Source: Acidobacteriota bacterium (GTDB lineage: Bacteria; Acidobacteriota; Terriglobia; Bryobacterales; Bryobacteraceae). From it: a DNA stretch of 64,000 bases. Positions 37,530 to 46,446 of this stretch are shown piece by piece; the stretch's first letter is position 1, and every line of letters starts with the position of its first letter. The translations under genes were made by a program, and so were the position numbers. The notes below the pieces were generated by a model that was not told where the DNA came from, did no database searches, and worked only from the letters and a program-made list of their open reading frames with translations. Where the stretch lies: positions 1 to 64,000 of the forward strand of contig JACQZR010000145.1 of NCBI GenBank assembly GCA_016213775.1, in the 5' to 3' direction.

Positions 37530-38333
37530 ATGTCACGGCCTGCCCTCACGTTGCTCACCGCCGCTGTCGCGATCTTCGCGCTCCAGGCGCTGGCGCAGTA
37601 CAGGGACCGCGTCTGGGCCCGATATGAACACGAAATGCAGGACCCTGTCGAAGACCCACCCGACGCCCTACGAAAGGGTGAATTCGCACTCGGCCGGCTC
37701 CGTTACCGGTCCCCGCTGGACGGCCGCCGCGGACGCTACTTCCGCTGGGGCATCGATGCCAACAAAGGCGACCGACTGTTCATCGGAATCCTCGGCCGCC
37801 TGACTCGTGTGGACGCCGCCCCCATCGAGACCATCATTGATGCCGGCAGTGATGAAATGTACGATCACCCCTGGTTGATTGCCATCTCCGCCGGCGACTG
37901 GGTCCTTGCTCCGTCCGAGGCTGCCCGCTTCCGCCAGTATTTCGATCGCGGCGGCTTCCTTATGGTGGACGACTTCCACAGCGATTACGAGTGGGCGCAG
38001 TTCATGACCGGCATCCACCAGATCTACCCGGACGCAAACGCAGTGGAACTCGCCGACGCCGATGTGCCCTTCCACACCGTCTTCGATATGAAGGACCGCG
38101 TCCGCGTTCCCGGCGCCAACGTCGTCCATGGCTCACAGATCGAGCGCGGCGGAACCACTCCACACTGGCGCGCCATCCTCGATTCCCAAGGCCGCATGAT
38201 CGTCGCTATCTGCTTCAACATGGATATCGGCGACGGTTGGGAATTCGCCGATGACCCCGACTACCCCGAACGTTATTCCGCCGAAGCCATGCGGTTGGGA
38301 GTCAACTATGCCGTCTATGCTATGACCCATTAG
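37530..38333 (+). CDS. Exported DUF4159-domain protein
   Basis: A 267-residue protein with a signal peptide (RPALTLLTAAVAIFALQALAQ) and a DUF4159 domain. Family features include FRWGIDANKGDRLF, HPWLIAISAGDWVLA, RFRQYFDRGGFLMVDDFHS and ICFNMDIGDGWE near the end, giving a flavodoxin-like fold related to class I glutamine amidotransferase-like domains. In Acidobacteria such proteins occur near MoxR/VWA clusters, which are absent here. ATG 37530 is chosen at the signal peptide; the same frame is open further upstream through the remnants. Function unknown. Confidence 0.82.
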   Translation: MSRPALTLLTAAVAIFALQALAQYRDRVWARYEHEMQDPVEDPPDALRKGEFALGRLRYRSPLDGRRGRYFRWGIDANKGDRLFIGILGRLTRVDAAPIETIIDAGSDEMYDHPWLIAISAGDWVLAPSEAARFRQYFDRGGFLMVDDFHSDYEWAQFMTGIHQIYPDANAVELADADVPFHTVFDMKDRVRVPGANVVHGSQIERGGTTPHWRAILDSQGRMIVAICFNMDIGDGWEFADDPDYPERYSAEAMRLGVNYAVYAMTH

Positions 38334-38373
38334 CCTGCGGGGATGAGACTCCACGGCATGATACTATCCGGTC

Positions 38374-41300
38374 ATGGGGTCTCATAATCGCCTTCTTGCA
38401 GCGTTTTTCGCTGCTGCGTTTTCCCTTTTCGCGCAAACATCCACATCCGCGATCAGCGGCACTGTCACCGATACCTCTGGCGCTGTCATCCCCAACGCAC
38501 TCGTTACTGTCGTGAACGATGCTACCGGCGTCACCTCTACGCAACCTACCAACCAGGCCGGCGTCTATTCATTCCCCTCCCTTGCGATCGGCCAGTACAC
38601 CGTCAAGGTGGAACTCAAGGGCTTCAAGACCGTTCGCAAAACTGGCAACATACTCTCCATCGGTGTGCCGATCGACATTCCCGTCACGCTGGAGATTGGC
38701 GAGACTGCCGAGGTGGTGACGGTTGCCTCGGCGGCGGAATTGCTCCAAACCACCGACGCCTCCATCGGCAATGTCGTCACGCAGCAGGAGATTACCGAAC
38801 TCCCGCTGAACGGCCGCAATCCGCTCGCGCTGCTCGTGTTGGAGCCTGGCGTTGTGCAGATGTCCAAGGGCGCGGATGGCACGGGCATCCACGTCAACGG
38901 CTCGCGCGACATGGCGTCCAATACCACCATTGACGGCATTGAGGCGAATGAATCCGCTGTCTCCAACCCGATGAACAATGTCTACCGGCTCAATCCTGAC
39001 AGCATTCAGGAGTACCGCATCACCACTTCGAACGCCACCGCCGAATATGGACGTAACTCCGGCGCCAACGTTTCCATTGCGACGCGTTCGGGTACCAACC
39101 GCTTCCGCGGTACGATGTTCGAATTCTTCCGCAACACGGCGCTGAACTCGAACGAGTTCTTCGCCAACGCCCAGGGCACAGCGAAGCCGGAGATCAAGCT
39201 CAACCAGTTCGGGATCGAGTTCGGCGGCCCCATCAAACGGAACAGGGCATTCTTCTTCGGCAATTGGCAGCGGCAGCGGGCGGTGTTTTCGCAAGCTGTT
39301 GACCAGGCCTACGGCTCCGTTCCCACCGTCTATACCCCGACCGCTCTTTCCGGGGTCTACCGCTACTTTCTCGCTGACCCGAACAATCCGTTCCGGCTGG
39401 ACGGAGTGGCCGTCAATCGCAACACACCGCGGCTTGTCGATCCCAAGACTGGCGCGTTTCGTGCCGGGGTACGCAACTGCGCTTCACCCACCGATCTCAA
39501 TTGTGTCGCCGCATTTAACTTCTTCAACGGTGATCCCACGAGAATTGGACCCGACCAGGCAATCTTGAAGTTGTTCCAATCGATGCCGGCTCCCAACTCC
39601 TTTCTTGCCGGCGACGGCCTGAACACCGCCGCGTATGCCTGGAACCCGCCGGCTCGTAAAGACGGCGATTCCGTCACGGGCCGGATCGACTACAATCTCT
39701 CCGCCAAGCACGTAGTCTTTGCGCGCTACATCTGGTCCACCAACGACACGCTGGGTGGTGACCCGAACAACTCGCGCCCCGTGCTCTATCCGGGCTTCCC
39801 GCCGCTGGGCGAGGTGTATCGCGCCAGCCAGAACGCCGCGCTGCGCCACACCTGGATCGCCTCTCCGCGCATCGTGAATGAACTCACCATCGGTCTCTCG
39901 CGCTTTAGCTCTGTCTTTACGCAAGGGGAAGCGAATCCGGAATTCCCGAACACTCCCGCGTTTTCGCGCGCCTCGGGAACGGGGTTCAACAATGTCGATG
40001 CACCGTTTCGTAACGTTCCACGCACCGCGCGCTATGTCACTACGCCGCAGATCATCAACAACCTCACCATCACGCAGGGCGCGCACATTCTCAAGATGGG
40101 TGTGAACATGCGCCTCTATCGCCATAACGATCAGCGCGGCCAGCCGGGCGGCGCGACGGTGACTCCGACGCTTTCCTTCGACACGGGAATCCGCTCCACG
40201 GGGACAACATTCGGGCAGCCCGCGCAATCGTCGGCCACTCGCGCCGGCATCAATTCGACGGACTACACGCGGCTGCAAGGAACCATCAACGACATCATGG
40301 GCATCCCGTCGCAGCTCACCCAAACGTTCCTCGGCGATCTCGTCCATAACAACTACCTTCCGTTCAAAGCAGGCAATGGAGTGACGCTGTGGAACCAGGG
40401 GCATCGCCTCAAGCAATACAATCTCTTCCTGCAGGATGAGTGGAAACTGCGCCCCAACCTGACCATCAACCTCGGGTTGCGTTGGGAGATCAACCCGCCG
40501 GCCAAGGAAGCGGCGGGCGGAGCGTGGGTACCCGATAAGCCGATTGACGGTTCAAAGGGTCCGGTCACGTTTGTGCAAGCTGACTCCTGGTACAGCCGCA
40601 TGAACCTTAGCGCCATCGGCCCGCGTATCTCTATCGCCTGGTCGCCCATTCGCAAGACTGTCGTTCGCACCGGTTATGCGATGGCGTTCGACACTGTCTC
40701 GTCCTTCCAGGTGACCGCAGCGGCGGGCCGCGTCCCCGGGCTTACGCTCACCTGCAACGCCAATGTCGGCTGGTCTACCACACCGGGCTGCGGTTCAGTT
40801 CCCAACGTGCGCTACTCGCAGGGCTTCCCTTCGGAACTTCCTCTGCCCAGCGGAAAGCCTCGCGATTTTCTTACGCCTCCCGCGCAAGTCTACACCACCG
40901 CGCTCGGCATGACGACGTTCGATCCGAATCTGAAAGTGCCGACGGTGCATCAGTGGAACTTCGGCTTCCAGCGCGAACTGCCGTTCGATCTGGTGGCGCA
41001 AGTCGCCTATCTCGGCAGGCGCGGGACGCGTCTCTATCGCGGCTACGACATTAATCAGGTGAATGCCGAGCCGATCCTTTCCGATTTTCTCGCCATGCAA
41101 CGTAACTACAACAAGGGCTGCCGTCCGGATGGCAGCACCTGTCCCTCCGGCGTTTCCGGTGAGTCCATCCGGCTGGTCACATCCGGCACGGTGACATCGG
41201 CGTTCGTGAATTCCACTACCACAATCACCGACATCAACAACAACGGGGCAGGGAACTTCGCAGGCCGCATGGAAGGGAACACGCTTGCGGCAAAACTCCG

Positions 41301-42153
41301 GCCCAACCAGCAATTCGGCGTGTCCACCTACATCGATTCCGGCGGCGACTCCTACTATCATGCCCTGCAATCCACGGTGCGCCGGCGCTTCAAGAACGGC
41401 ATGCTCTTTGGACTCGCCTATACGCTGCAGAAGTCCATTGACAACCAGTCGGTGGATCCCATTGGTTCCTCGTCAGGAGGCGGGCTGTCCACCACGAACA
41501 CCCGAACACCGGCGTCCATCAACAACTGGCGCAATGAACGCGGGCGCTCCTCGTTCGACCGCCGGCAACTGGTGGTGGTCACCTGGGTCTACGAAATCCC
41601 GTTTGGCAAGCAACTGCCCAGGCCGTTGCAGTTCGCTTTCGGTGGCTGGTCCATCAACGGTCTCTACACGTTCCTGTCCGGCAATCCGTTTTCGGTGATG
41701 AGTGGAACCCGCACGGCGAACTATTCGCACCAGTCCCGCGCGGCGCTGGTGGGAGAGCTGCCGGAAGTGAAACTCACGGACGTGCCTGGAATCGTTGGCC
41801 CAGTCTATTTTTCCGGGCTGACTTCGGCGTTTACGGCTCCCGCGCCGGGTTCGGATGGCATGGGCCGCAACATGTTCACGGCGCCGAGTTTCTGGAACCT
41901 TGACGGCGGCCTGACGAAAGCCTTCCGCGTCAGTGACCGGACCAGTCTCCAGTTCCGCGCGGAGTTCTTCAATGTTCTCAACCACGCGAATTTTGATGAT
42001 CCGTTCGGCGCAACGTCCGGCTCGGCAACCTACCGCTCGACGGTCTTTGGACAGACGTGCTGTTCAACGGTCGCGCCGCCGTCCACGCAAGCGATCGTGG
42101 ACACGGGCGAATCCGGACGGGTGATTCAGTTCGCGCTGAAGCTCAGATTCTAG
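38374..42153 (+). CDS. Oar-like TonB-dependent receptor with carboxypeptidase-regulatory N-terminus
   Basis: A 1259-residue outer membrane protein. A signal peptide ending at FSLFAQ (about residue 21) is followed by a carboxypeptidase-regulatory-like beta-sandwich (ISGTVTDTSGAVIPNALVTV), a plug domain with ITELPLNGRNPLALLVLEPG, and a long beta-barrel ending in FALKLRF, with the terminal Phe typical of outer membrane barrels. Acidobacteria carry dozens of these receptors, which import glycans, peptides or siderophores, or serve adhesion as Oar does in Myxococcus. No substrate-specific gene is attached. The cupin gene downstream is on the opposite strand. Confidence 0.93.
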   Translation: MGSHNRLLAAFFAAAFSLFAQTSTSAISGTVTDTSGAVIPNALVTVVNDATGVTSTQPTNQAGVYSFPSLAIGQYTVKVELKGFKTVRKTGNILSIGVPIDIPVTLEIGETAEVVTVASAAELLQTTDASIGNVVTQQEITELPLNGRNPLALLVLEPGVVQMSKGADGTGIHVNGSRDMASNTTIDGIEANESAVSNPMNNVYRLNPDSIQEYRITTSNATAEYGRNSGANVSIATRSGTNRFRGTMFEFFRNTALNSNEFFANAQGTAKPEIKLNQFGIEFGGPIKRNRAFFFGNWQRQRAVFSQAVDQAYGSVPTVYTPTALSGVYRYFLADPNNPFRLDGVAVNRNTPRLVDPKTGAFRAGVRNCASPTDLNCVAAFNFFNGDPTRIGPDQAILKLFQSMPAPNSFLAGDGLNTAAYAWNPPARKDGDSVTGRIDYNLSAKHVVFARYIWSTNDTLGGDPNNSRPVLYPGFPPLGEVYRASQNAALRHTWIASPRIVNELTIGLSRFSSVFTQGEANPEFPNTPAFSRASGTGFNNVDAPFRNVPRTARYVTTPQIINNLTITQGAHILKMGVNMRLYRHNDQRGQPGGATVTPTLSFDTGIRSTGTTFGQPAQSSATRAGINSTDYTRLQGTINDIMGIPSQLTQTFLGDLVHNNYLPFKAGNGVTLWNQGHRLKQYNLFLQDEWKLRPNLTINLGLRWEINPPAKEAAGGAWVPDKPIDGSKGPVTFVQADSWYSRMNLSAIGPRISIAWSPIRKTVVRTGYAMAFDTVSSFQVTAAAGRVPGLTLTCNANVGWSTTPGCGSVPNVRYSQGFPSELPLPSGKPRDFLTPPAQVYTTALGMTTFDPNLKVPTVHQWNFGFQRELPFDLVAQVAYLGRRGTRLYRGYDINQVNAEPILSDFLAMQRNYNKGCRPDGSTCPSGVSGESIRLVTSGTVTSAFVNSTTTITDINNNGAGNFAGRMEGNTLAAKLRPNQQFGVSTYIDSGGDSYYHALQSTVRRRFKNGMLFGLAYTLQKSIDNQSVDPIGSSSGGGLSTTNTRTPASINNWRNERGRSSFDRRQLVVVTWVYEIPFGKQLPRPLQFAFGGWSINGLYTFLSGNPFSVMSGTRTANYSHQSRAALVGELPEVKLTDVPGIVGPVYFSGLTSAFTAPAPGSDGMGRNMFTAPSFWNLDGGLTKAFRVSDRTSLQFRAEFFNVLNHANFDDPFGATSGSATYRSTVFGQTCCSTVAPPSTQAIVDTGESGRVIQFALKLRF

Positions 42154-42186
42154 TATCAAGTTGCAGAAGTTCGCGTCACCGCAATG

Positions 42187-42263
42187 CCGGGCTGAAGCCC
42201 GGTGCAGGATGAATCCTGCCCCACGTGGGGCTGGCTTCAGCCAGCGCGGGACTTCAGTCCCGC
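42187..42263. repeat. Five tandem palindromes after the receptor gene
   Basis: Five hairpins abut or overlap: CCGGGCT-GA-AGCCCGG (42187-42202), GCAGGAT-GA-ATCCTGC (42204-42219), CCCCACGTGGGG (42219-42230), GCTGGCT-TC-AGCCAGC (42230-42245) and GCGGGACT-TC-AGTCCCGC (42246-42263). Four share a two-base GA or TC loop. This GGGCTGAAGCCC-type element is a dispersed extragenic repeat known from acidobacterial and related genomes; here it may also end converging transcripts. Confidence 0.75.
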
Positions 42264-42302
42264 CAGTACGCGGATTTCTGCTGGCAGGCACAGACCCAGC
42301 CG

Positions 42303-42650
42303 CTACTTGCGCAAATAAGCGTCGTCGCCGCGGATCCAATCTTCGCGCAGCGGCGCGAACACGTCCAGCGCCACGCAGTCTTCCATTGCTTCCGCGCTGT
42401 GGGGAACATTGGCCGGAATCACCACGGATTCCCCCTCCGCCAACGTCAGTTCCTTGCCGCCGATTCGGAAGAAGAGCGAACCCTCCAGCATCGTGGAGAT
42501 CTGCTCATTGTGGTGCGCATGCTCCGGTACGCTGGCGCCCTTTTTCAGTACCAGCCGGGCCATCGTAATCTTCTCTCCATGAATCACTTGCCGCGAAACC
42601 GTGGGGCTCAGCGTTTCGACTTCTGTTTCCTTCCAGCGTTGGACCTGCAT
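42303..42650 (-). CDS. Small single-domain cupin protein
   Basis: A 115-residue one-domain cupin. Motif 1 is GASVPEHAHHNEQISTMLEG, with His44, His46 and Glu49 as metal ligands, and motif 2 PANVPHSAEAMED carries the last His. Such proteins are metal-dependent sugar-binding proteins, isomerases or dioxygenases, or simply sensors; the reaction cannot be predicted. It is transcribed toward the receptor gene and divergently from the epimerase-like gene that starts 31 bases away, so the two share a short promoter region. Confidence 0.85.
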   Translation of the reverse strand: MQVQRWKETEVETLSPTVSRQVIHGEKITMARLVLKKGASVPEHAHHNEQISTMLEGSLFFRIGGKELTLAEGESVVIPANVPHSAEAMEDCVALDVFAPLREDWIRGDDAYLRK

Positions 42651-42681
42651 CGTGCAGCGATTGTATCATGAGAGTTCACCA

Positions 42682-43212
42682 ATGGACCTTCTTCTGCCAC
42701 AGAATCAAATAGGCATCGGCAGCGTCATACTAAGACCCGATTCCCCGGACGTGATCGACGGCGTCCGTATCCAACCGTTTCCCCTCTGGCCCGATGATCG
42801 CGGCTATTTTCTCGAGGTGGGACGCATTGGAGAAGGACTCATTAATGAATTTCCTCCGGAGAGCACTCAGGTTTCCGCGGCGCTCAGCTATCCGGGCACA
42901 ATCAAGGCCTTTCATCACCATCAGCACCAGACCGATTTCTGGGTGCCGGCGCAAGGTATGTTCCAGGTCGCGCTGGTGGATCTGCGGAAGGGTTCGCCCA
43001 CTCATGGCCGCCGTAACACGATCTATGTGGGGGAACTGCGACCCTGGCAGATCATTATTCCGCCCGGCGTCGGCCACGGATACAAAGTGGTTGGCGAACG
43101 CGCCGGCATGCTCATATACGTCACCAACCGGAAGTATAATCCGAAGGATGAGGGCCGGATAGCCTATGACGATGCCGGCATCGCCTACGACTGGGAACTC
43201 CAACACAAATAG
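42682..43212 (+). CDS. dTDP-4-dehydrorhamnose 3,5-epimerase-like protein (RmlC-like cupin)
   Basis: A 176-residue protein similar to the RmlC family. Shared features are an N-terminal segment VIDGVRIQPFPLWPDDRGYF, the basic/His motif TIKAFHHHQHQTDFW where RmlC has its catalytic His region, VALVDLRKGSPT, and the IIPPGVGHGYKVVGE motif. RmlC makes dTDP-4-dehydro-L-rhamnose for surface polysaccharides. The active-site Lys and Tyr are not certain from sequence alone. It overlaps the glycosyltransferase gene by 47 bases, so both likely serve envelope glycan synthesis. Confidence 0.75.
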   Translation: MDLLLPQNQIGIGSVILRPDSPDVIDGVRIQPFPLWPDDRGYFLEVGRIGEGLINEFPPESTQVSAALSYPGTIKAFHHHQHQTDFWVPAQGMFQVALVDLRKGSPTHGRRNTIYVGELRPWQIIIPPGVGHGYKVVGERAGMLIYVTNRKYNPKDEGRIAYDDAGIAYDWELQHK

Positions 43213-44620
43213 ATCAGCGCTGCTCTCCATCCTCGTCCCGCTCTACAACGAGGAGGAGTTTGTCGGCGAGCTGCTCCAACGCGTATGTGACGCCCCCCTG
43301 CCAGGCGGACTTCGGCGTGAAGTCATCGTGGTGGATGACGGTTCTACGGACACGTCCGTGGACCTCGTGCAAATGATGGCCGCGAAGCATCGCGAAATTC
43401 TCCTCATCCGGCACGAGCGCAATCAAGGCAAAGGTGCCGCCATTCGGACTGCGTTGCAGCATGCACAAGGCGAATTCAGCATCATTCAGGATGCGGATCT
43501 GGAATACAATCCTTGCGAGTACGGCAAGCTGCTCAAACCTCTCCTTGATGGCCGCGCTGACGCCGTCTTCGGCTCCCGTTTCGTCGTCTCCGGGGAACGC
43601 CGCGTGCTCTACTTCTGGCACGCCCTCGCCAACTCGTTTCTCACCACCGCCTGCAACATCGTCTCCGATCTCAACCTCACCGACATGGAAACCTGTTACA
43701 AGGCTTTCCGCACTGCTCTCGTCCAAAGTATTCCGTTGCGGTCCAACCGATTCGGCATCGAACCCGAGCTCACCATCAAACTGGCCAAGCGGGAGGCTCG
43801 TATCTATGAGGTTCCGGTGAGCTACCACGGCCGCACCTACGCGGAAGGCAAGAAGATCGGCCTTCGCGACGCCTTTGCCGCTGTCGCGGTGATTCTGCGC
43901 TACTGGCTGAGCAGCGACATTTACAGGCATGCAGGCCCGGAAATTCTGGAGGCCTTCTCAGGCGCGGTGCGGTTCAATCAATGGATGGCGGATACGATTC
44001 GGCCGTACACGGGAGAATCCATTCTCGAGATCGGCTCGGGCATCGGCAATCTCACCCGGCAGTTGATTGCGCGCCGCAAGCGCTACGTCGCCTCCGACAT
44101 CGACCAGCATCATCTGGACCGGTTGCAGGCGCGCTTCCATCACCGGCCCAACTTCGAGTGCCGGCTGTGCGACCTTGGCAATCCTGACCACTTCAATGAG
44201 CTCGAGAACTCGGTGGACACCGTCATCTGCCTGAACGTGCTGGAGCACGTTGCTGACGATCATCTCGGCGCGCGCAATATTTTTCGTACGCTCCTCCCGG
44301 GGGGCCGCGCGATCGTCCTGGTTCCGCAGGGTCAGTGGGCCTACGGGAAAATCGACGAGGCTCTCGGGCACTACCGCCGCTACTCGCATCAGCAGTTGCG
44401 GGAATGCATGCAGGGCGCGGGTTTCACCGTGGAACGAATCCTCGACTTCAACCGCATTTCGCTTCCGGGCTGGTACTTAAATGGGAAGATACTCGGACGC
44501 GCCACCGTAAGCCCGTTCCAGCTCAAGTTCTTCGACCGTCTCGTTTGGTTGTGGCGCATCATTGATGCGGCTATTCCCTGGGGCCCCACATCCATCATCG
44601 TCATAGCGCGCAAACCCTAA
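43166..44620 (+). CDS. Fusion of GT2 glycosyltransferase and SAM-dependent methyltransferase
   Basis: A 484-residue two-domain protein. Residues about 20-260 form a GT-A glycosyltransferase of the dolichyl-phosphate-mannose-synthase-like kind: LSILVPLYNEEEFV, EVIVVDDGSTDTS, NQGKGAAIRTALQHA and the metal-binding IQDADLEYNP. Residues about 280-460 form a class I methyltransferase with motif I LEIGSGIGNLT, YVASDIDQHHL and VICLNVLEHVADD. The product probably transfers a sugar to a lipid or acceptor and methylates a related site. The start at 43166 lies inside the upstream gene; the frame continues to the first GT motif with no better start. Confidence 0.9.
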   Translation: MTMPASPTTGNSNTNRSALLSILVPLYNEEEFVGELLQRVCDAPLPGGLRREVIVVDDGSTDTSVDLVQMMAAKHREILLIRHERNQGKGAAIRTALQHAQGEFSIIQDADLEYNPCEYGKLLKPLLDGRADAVFGSRFVVSGERRVLYFWHALANSFLTTACNIVSDLNLTDMETCYKAFRTALVQSIPLRSNRFGIEPELTIKLAKREARIYEVPVSYHGRTYAEGKKIGLRDAFAAVAVILRYWLSSDIYRHAGPEILEAFSGAVRFNQWMADTIRPYTGESILEIGSGIGNLTRQLIARRKRYVASDIDQHHLDRLQARFHHRPNFECRLCDLGNPDHFNELENSVDTVICLNVLEHVADDHLGARNIFRTLLPGGRAIVLVPQGQWAYGKIDEALGHYRRYSHQQLRECMQGAGFTVERILDFNRISLPGWYLNGKILGRATVSPFQLKFFDRLVWLWRIIDAAIPWGPTSIIVIARKP

Positions 44621-44622
44621 CT

Positions 44623-44976
44623 ATGTCTCCTGTTCAAATCTTCGGAGTGAAGAACTCATCAGCGACGCGCGCCGCGGAGCGTTTCTTCAAGGAGCGCCGG
44701 GTCCCCATCCAAATGGTCGATTTGAAACAGAAGCCGATGGCGCCCGGCGAAATCCGCCGCTTCATCGAACGCTTTACACTCGCGGGTCTGCTGGATACGG
44801 AAGGGAAAGCGTATGTCGACGCCGGCCTCAAGTATCTGAAAGTCTCGGACTCCGGACTTCTCGATAAGGTTGCGCAAACCCCGTCGTTACTGAAACTCCC
44901 CCTTGTGCGCGGCAACAACAGGATCAGCATCGGTCACGACGAAGAGAGCTGGAATGCGATGCTCCCCACCAAGTAG
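44623..44976 (+). CDS. ArsC/Spx-family thioredoxin-fold protein without the catalytic cysteine
   Basis: A 117-residue protein of the ArsC/YffB/Spx group: IFGVKNSSATRAAERFFKER opens the thioredoxin-like fold and MVDLKQKPMAPGEIRRF follows. Relatives have KNC or KxC where this protein has KNSS (Ser12-Ser13), so the catalytic Cys of arsenate reductases is absent and there is no Cys elsewhere in the chain. It therefore cannot use the usual thiol mechanism and may be a regulator or binding protein. It starts two bases after the glycosyltransferase stop. Confidence 0.82.
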   Translation: MSPVQIFGVKNSSATRAAERFFKERRVPIQMVDLKQKPMAPGEIRRFIERFTLAGLLDTEGKAYVDAGLKYLKVSDSGLLDKVAQTPSLLKLPLVRGNNRISIGHDEESWNAMLPTK

Positions 44977-45039
44977 TTGAGGTTACCGGTCTCGCGGTTG
45001 TTTTCCCCCCTACCCCAATGGGAGAATTGAATCTCCTCT

Positions 45040-46431
45040 ATGGCTAAGACCAGCGTTGCCCCCCCAGCAAATAGTGACGGTCTTCTCCGCCAACTTGGTG
45101 TCTCCACGGCAATTGCGTTGGTGGTCTCCAACATGGTGGGCACTGGCATCTACACCACCAGCGGATTTCTCGCCGGCCAACTCGGCGACGTGTCACTGGT
45201 GCTGGGTATCTGGCTCGTGGGCGCCATCTGTGCGATCGCCGGTGCGTTCTGCTATTCAGAACTCGGAGTGAACTTCCCGAGCTCGGGTGGGGAATACGTC
45301 TACCTGACCAACGCGTATGGACCCTCCTGGGGTTTCATGACCGGATGGATCTCCTTTGTTGCGGGGTTCTCGGCTCCCATCGCGGCGCAAGCTCTCGCCT
45401 TTTCTCAATACCTCGGTTACTTCTTTCCTGGATTAAGAACCGAGGCCTCGCAGCAACTGTTCTCCTTTGCCGGGCTTACGGTAAAATTCGGCGGAGCGCA
45501 GATGGCGGCTATTGCGCTCATTGCCGCACTGACGGCGCTCAACCTCTTCGGTATCCAACGGGTGGCAAAGTTCCAGAACGTTTTCACGTCACTCAAAATC
45601 CTGGTGATGGTGGCCTTCATCGTGATGGGCTTCGCGGTGGGCAGCGGCAGTTGGGAGCACTTTTCGCAATCGGCGGTTCGCGATGTATCTACGCCCATCG
45701 GCGCGCAATTCGCTATCAGTCTGTTTTGGATCTACCTCAGCTACAGCGGGTGGAACGCCGCTACTTATGTTGCAGAAGAGCTGAAGCGGCCCGAACGCAC
45801 GCTACCTCTTGCACTCACCGTTGGCACGCTGCTTGTCGGTGCGCTGTACCTCATCCTCAACGTCGTATTCATATACGCGCTACCGCTGGAGAAAATGAAG
45901 GGAGAACTCGCCATTGGAGCGCTTGCGGCCAAGAACCTCTTTGGGCCGAACATCGCCGGAGCTTTCGGCGCGCTCATGGCACTCTCGCTTGTCTCCACCG
46001 TCAACGCCAACATGACTATCGGGCCGCGGGTCTACTACGCCATGGCGAAGAACAAAGCCTTCTTCGCTTCGGCGGCCGAAGTGCATCCCAAGTGGCACAC
46101 CCCATGGAATGCAATCCTCGCCCAGGGGGTTGCCTCGCTGCTGATGACCCTGATCCCGTTCGACGATCTGTTTCCCTACATCGCCCGGACCTTAACGCTG
46201 TTTGCGGCGCTTTCCGTGGCATCGATTTTCATCTTCCGCCGCCGTCCAGGCTGGCGTAAACTCGCGGTCGTCAATTTCGCTTTCCCGCTCTGGCCCGCGC
46301 TGTTTCTGCTCGTCAGTGCGTGGATGTATTTTTATGGCATTACTCTGAACCCGATGGGCTCGCTGGCCACGCTGCTGACCGTCGCCATCGGAGCGCTGCT
46401 GTACCATTTCCTCATTCGCCAGAAGGCCTAG
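45040..46431 (+). CDS. APC-superfamily amino acid permease
   Basis: A 463-residue permease with about twelve helices. TM1 has SNMVGTGIYTTSGFLAG, then SSGGEYVYLTNAYGPSWGFM, TM6 has FWIYLSYSGWNAATYVAEE and TM8 is followed by GPRVYYAMAKNKAFF. It falls in the LAT-like group and imports or exchanges amino acids. A small hairpin (GGAGA/TCTCC) lies directly before the start ATG. The folD gene follows with its ATG 16 bases after this stop, so they may be cotranscribed. Confidence 0.9.
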   Translation: MAKTSVAPPANSDGLLRQLGVSTAIALVVSNMVGTGIYTTSGFLAGQLGDVSLVLGIWLVGAICAIAGAFCYSELGVNFPSSGGEYVYLTNAYGPSWGFMTGWISFVAGFSAPIAAQALAFSQYLGYFFPGLRTEASQQLFSFAGLTVKFGGAQMAAIALIAALTALNLFGIQRVAKFQNVFTSLKILVMVAFIVMGFAVGSGSWEHFSQSAVRDVSTPIGAQFAISLFWIYLSYSGWNAATYVAEELKRPERTLPLALTVGTLLVGALYLILNVVFIYALPLEKMKGELAIGALAAKNLFGPNIAGAFGALMALSLVSTVNANMTIGPRVYYAMAKNKAFFASAAEVHPKWHTPWNAILAQGVASLLMTLIPFDDLFPYIARTLTLFAALSVASIFIFRRRPGWRKLAVVNFAFPLWPALFLLVSAWMYFYGITLNPMGSLATLLTVAIGALLYHFLIRQKA

Positions 46432-46446
46432 TTGCCCAACACCACC

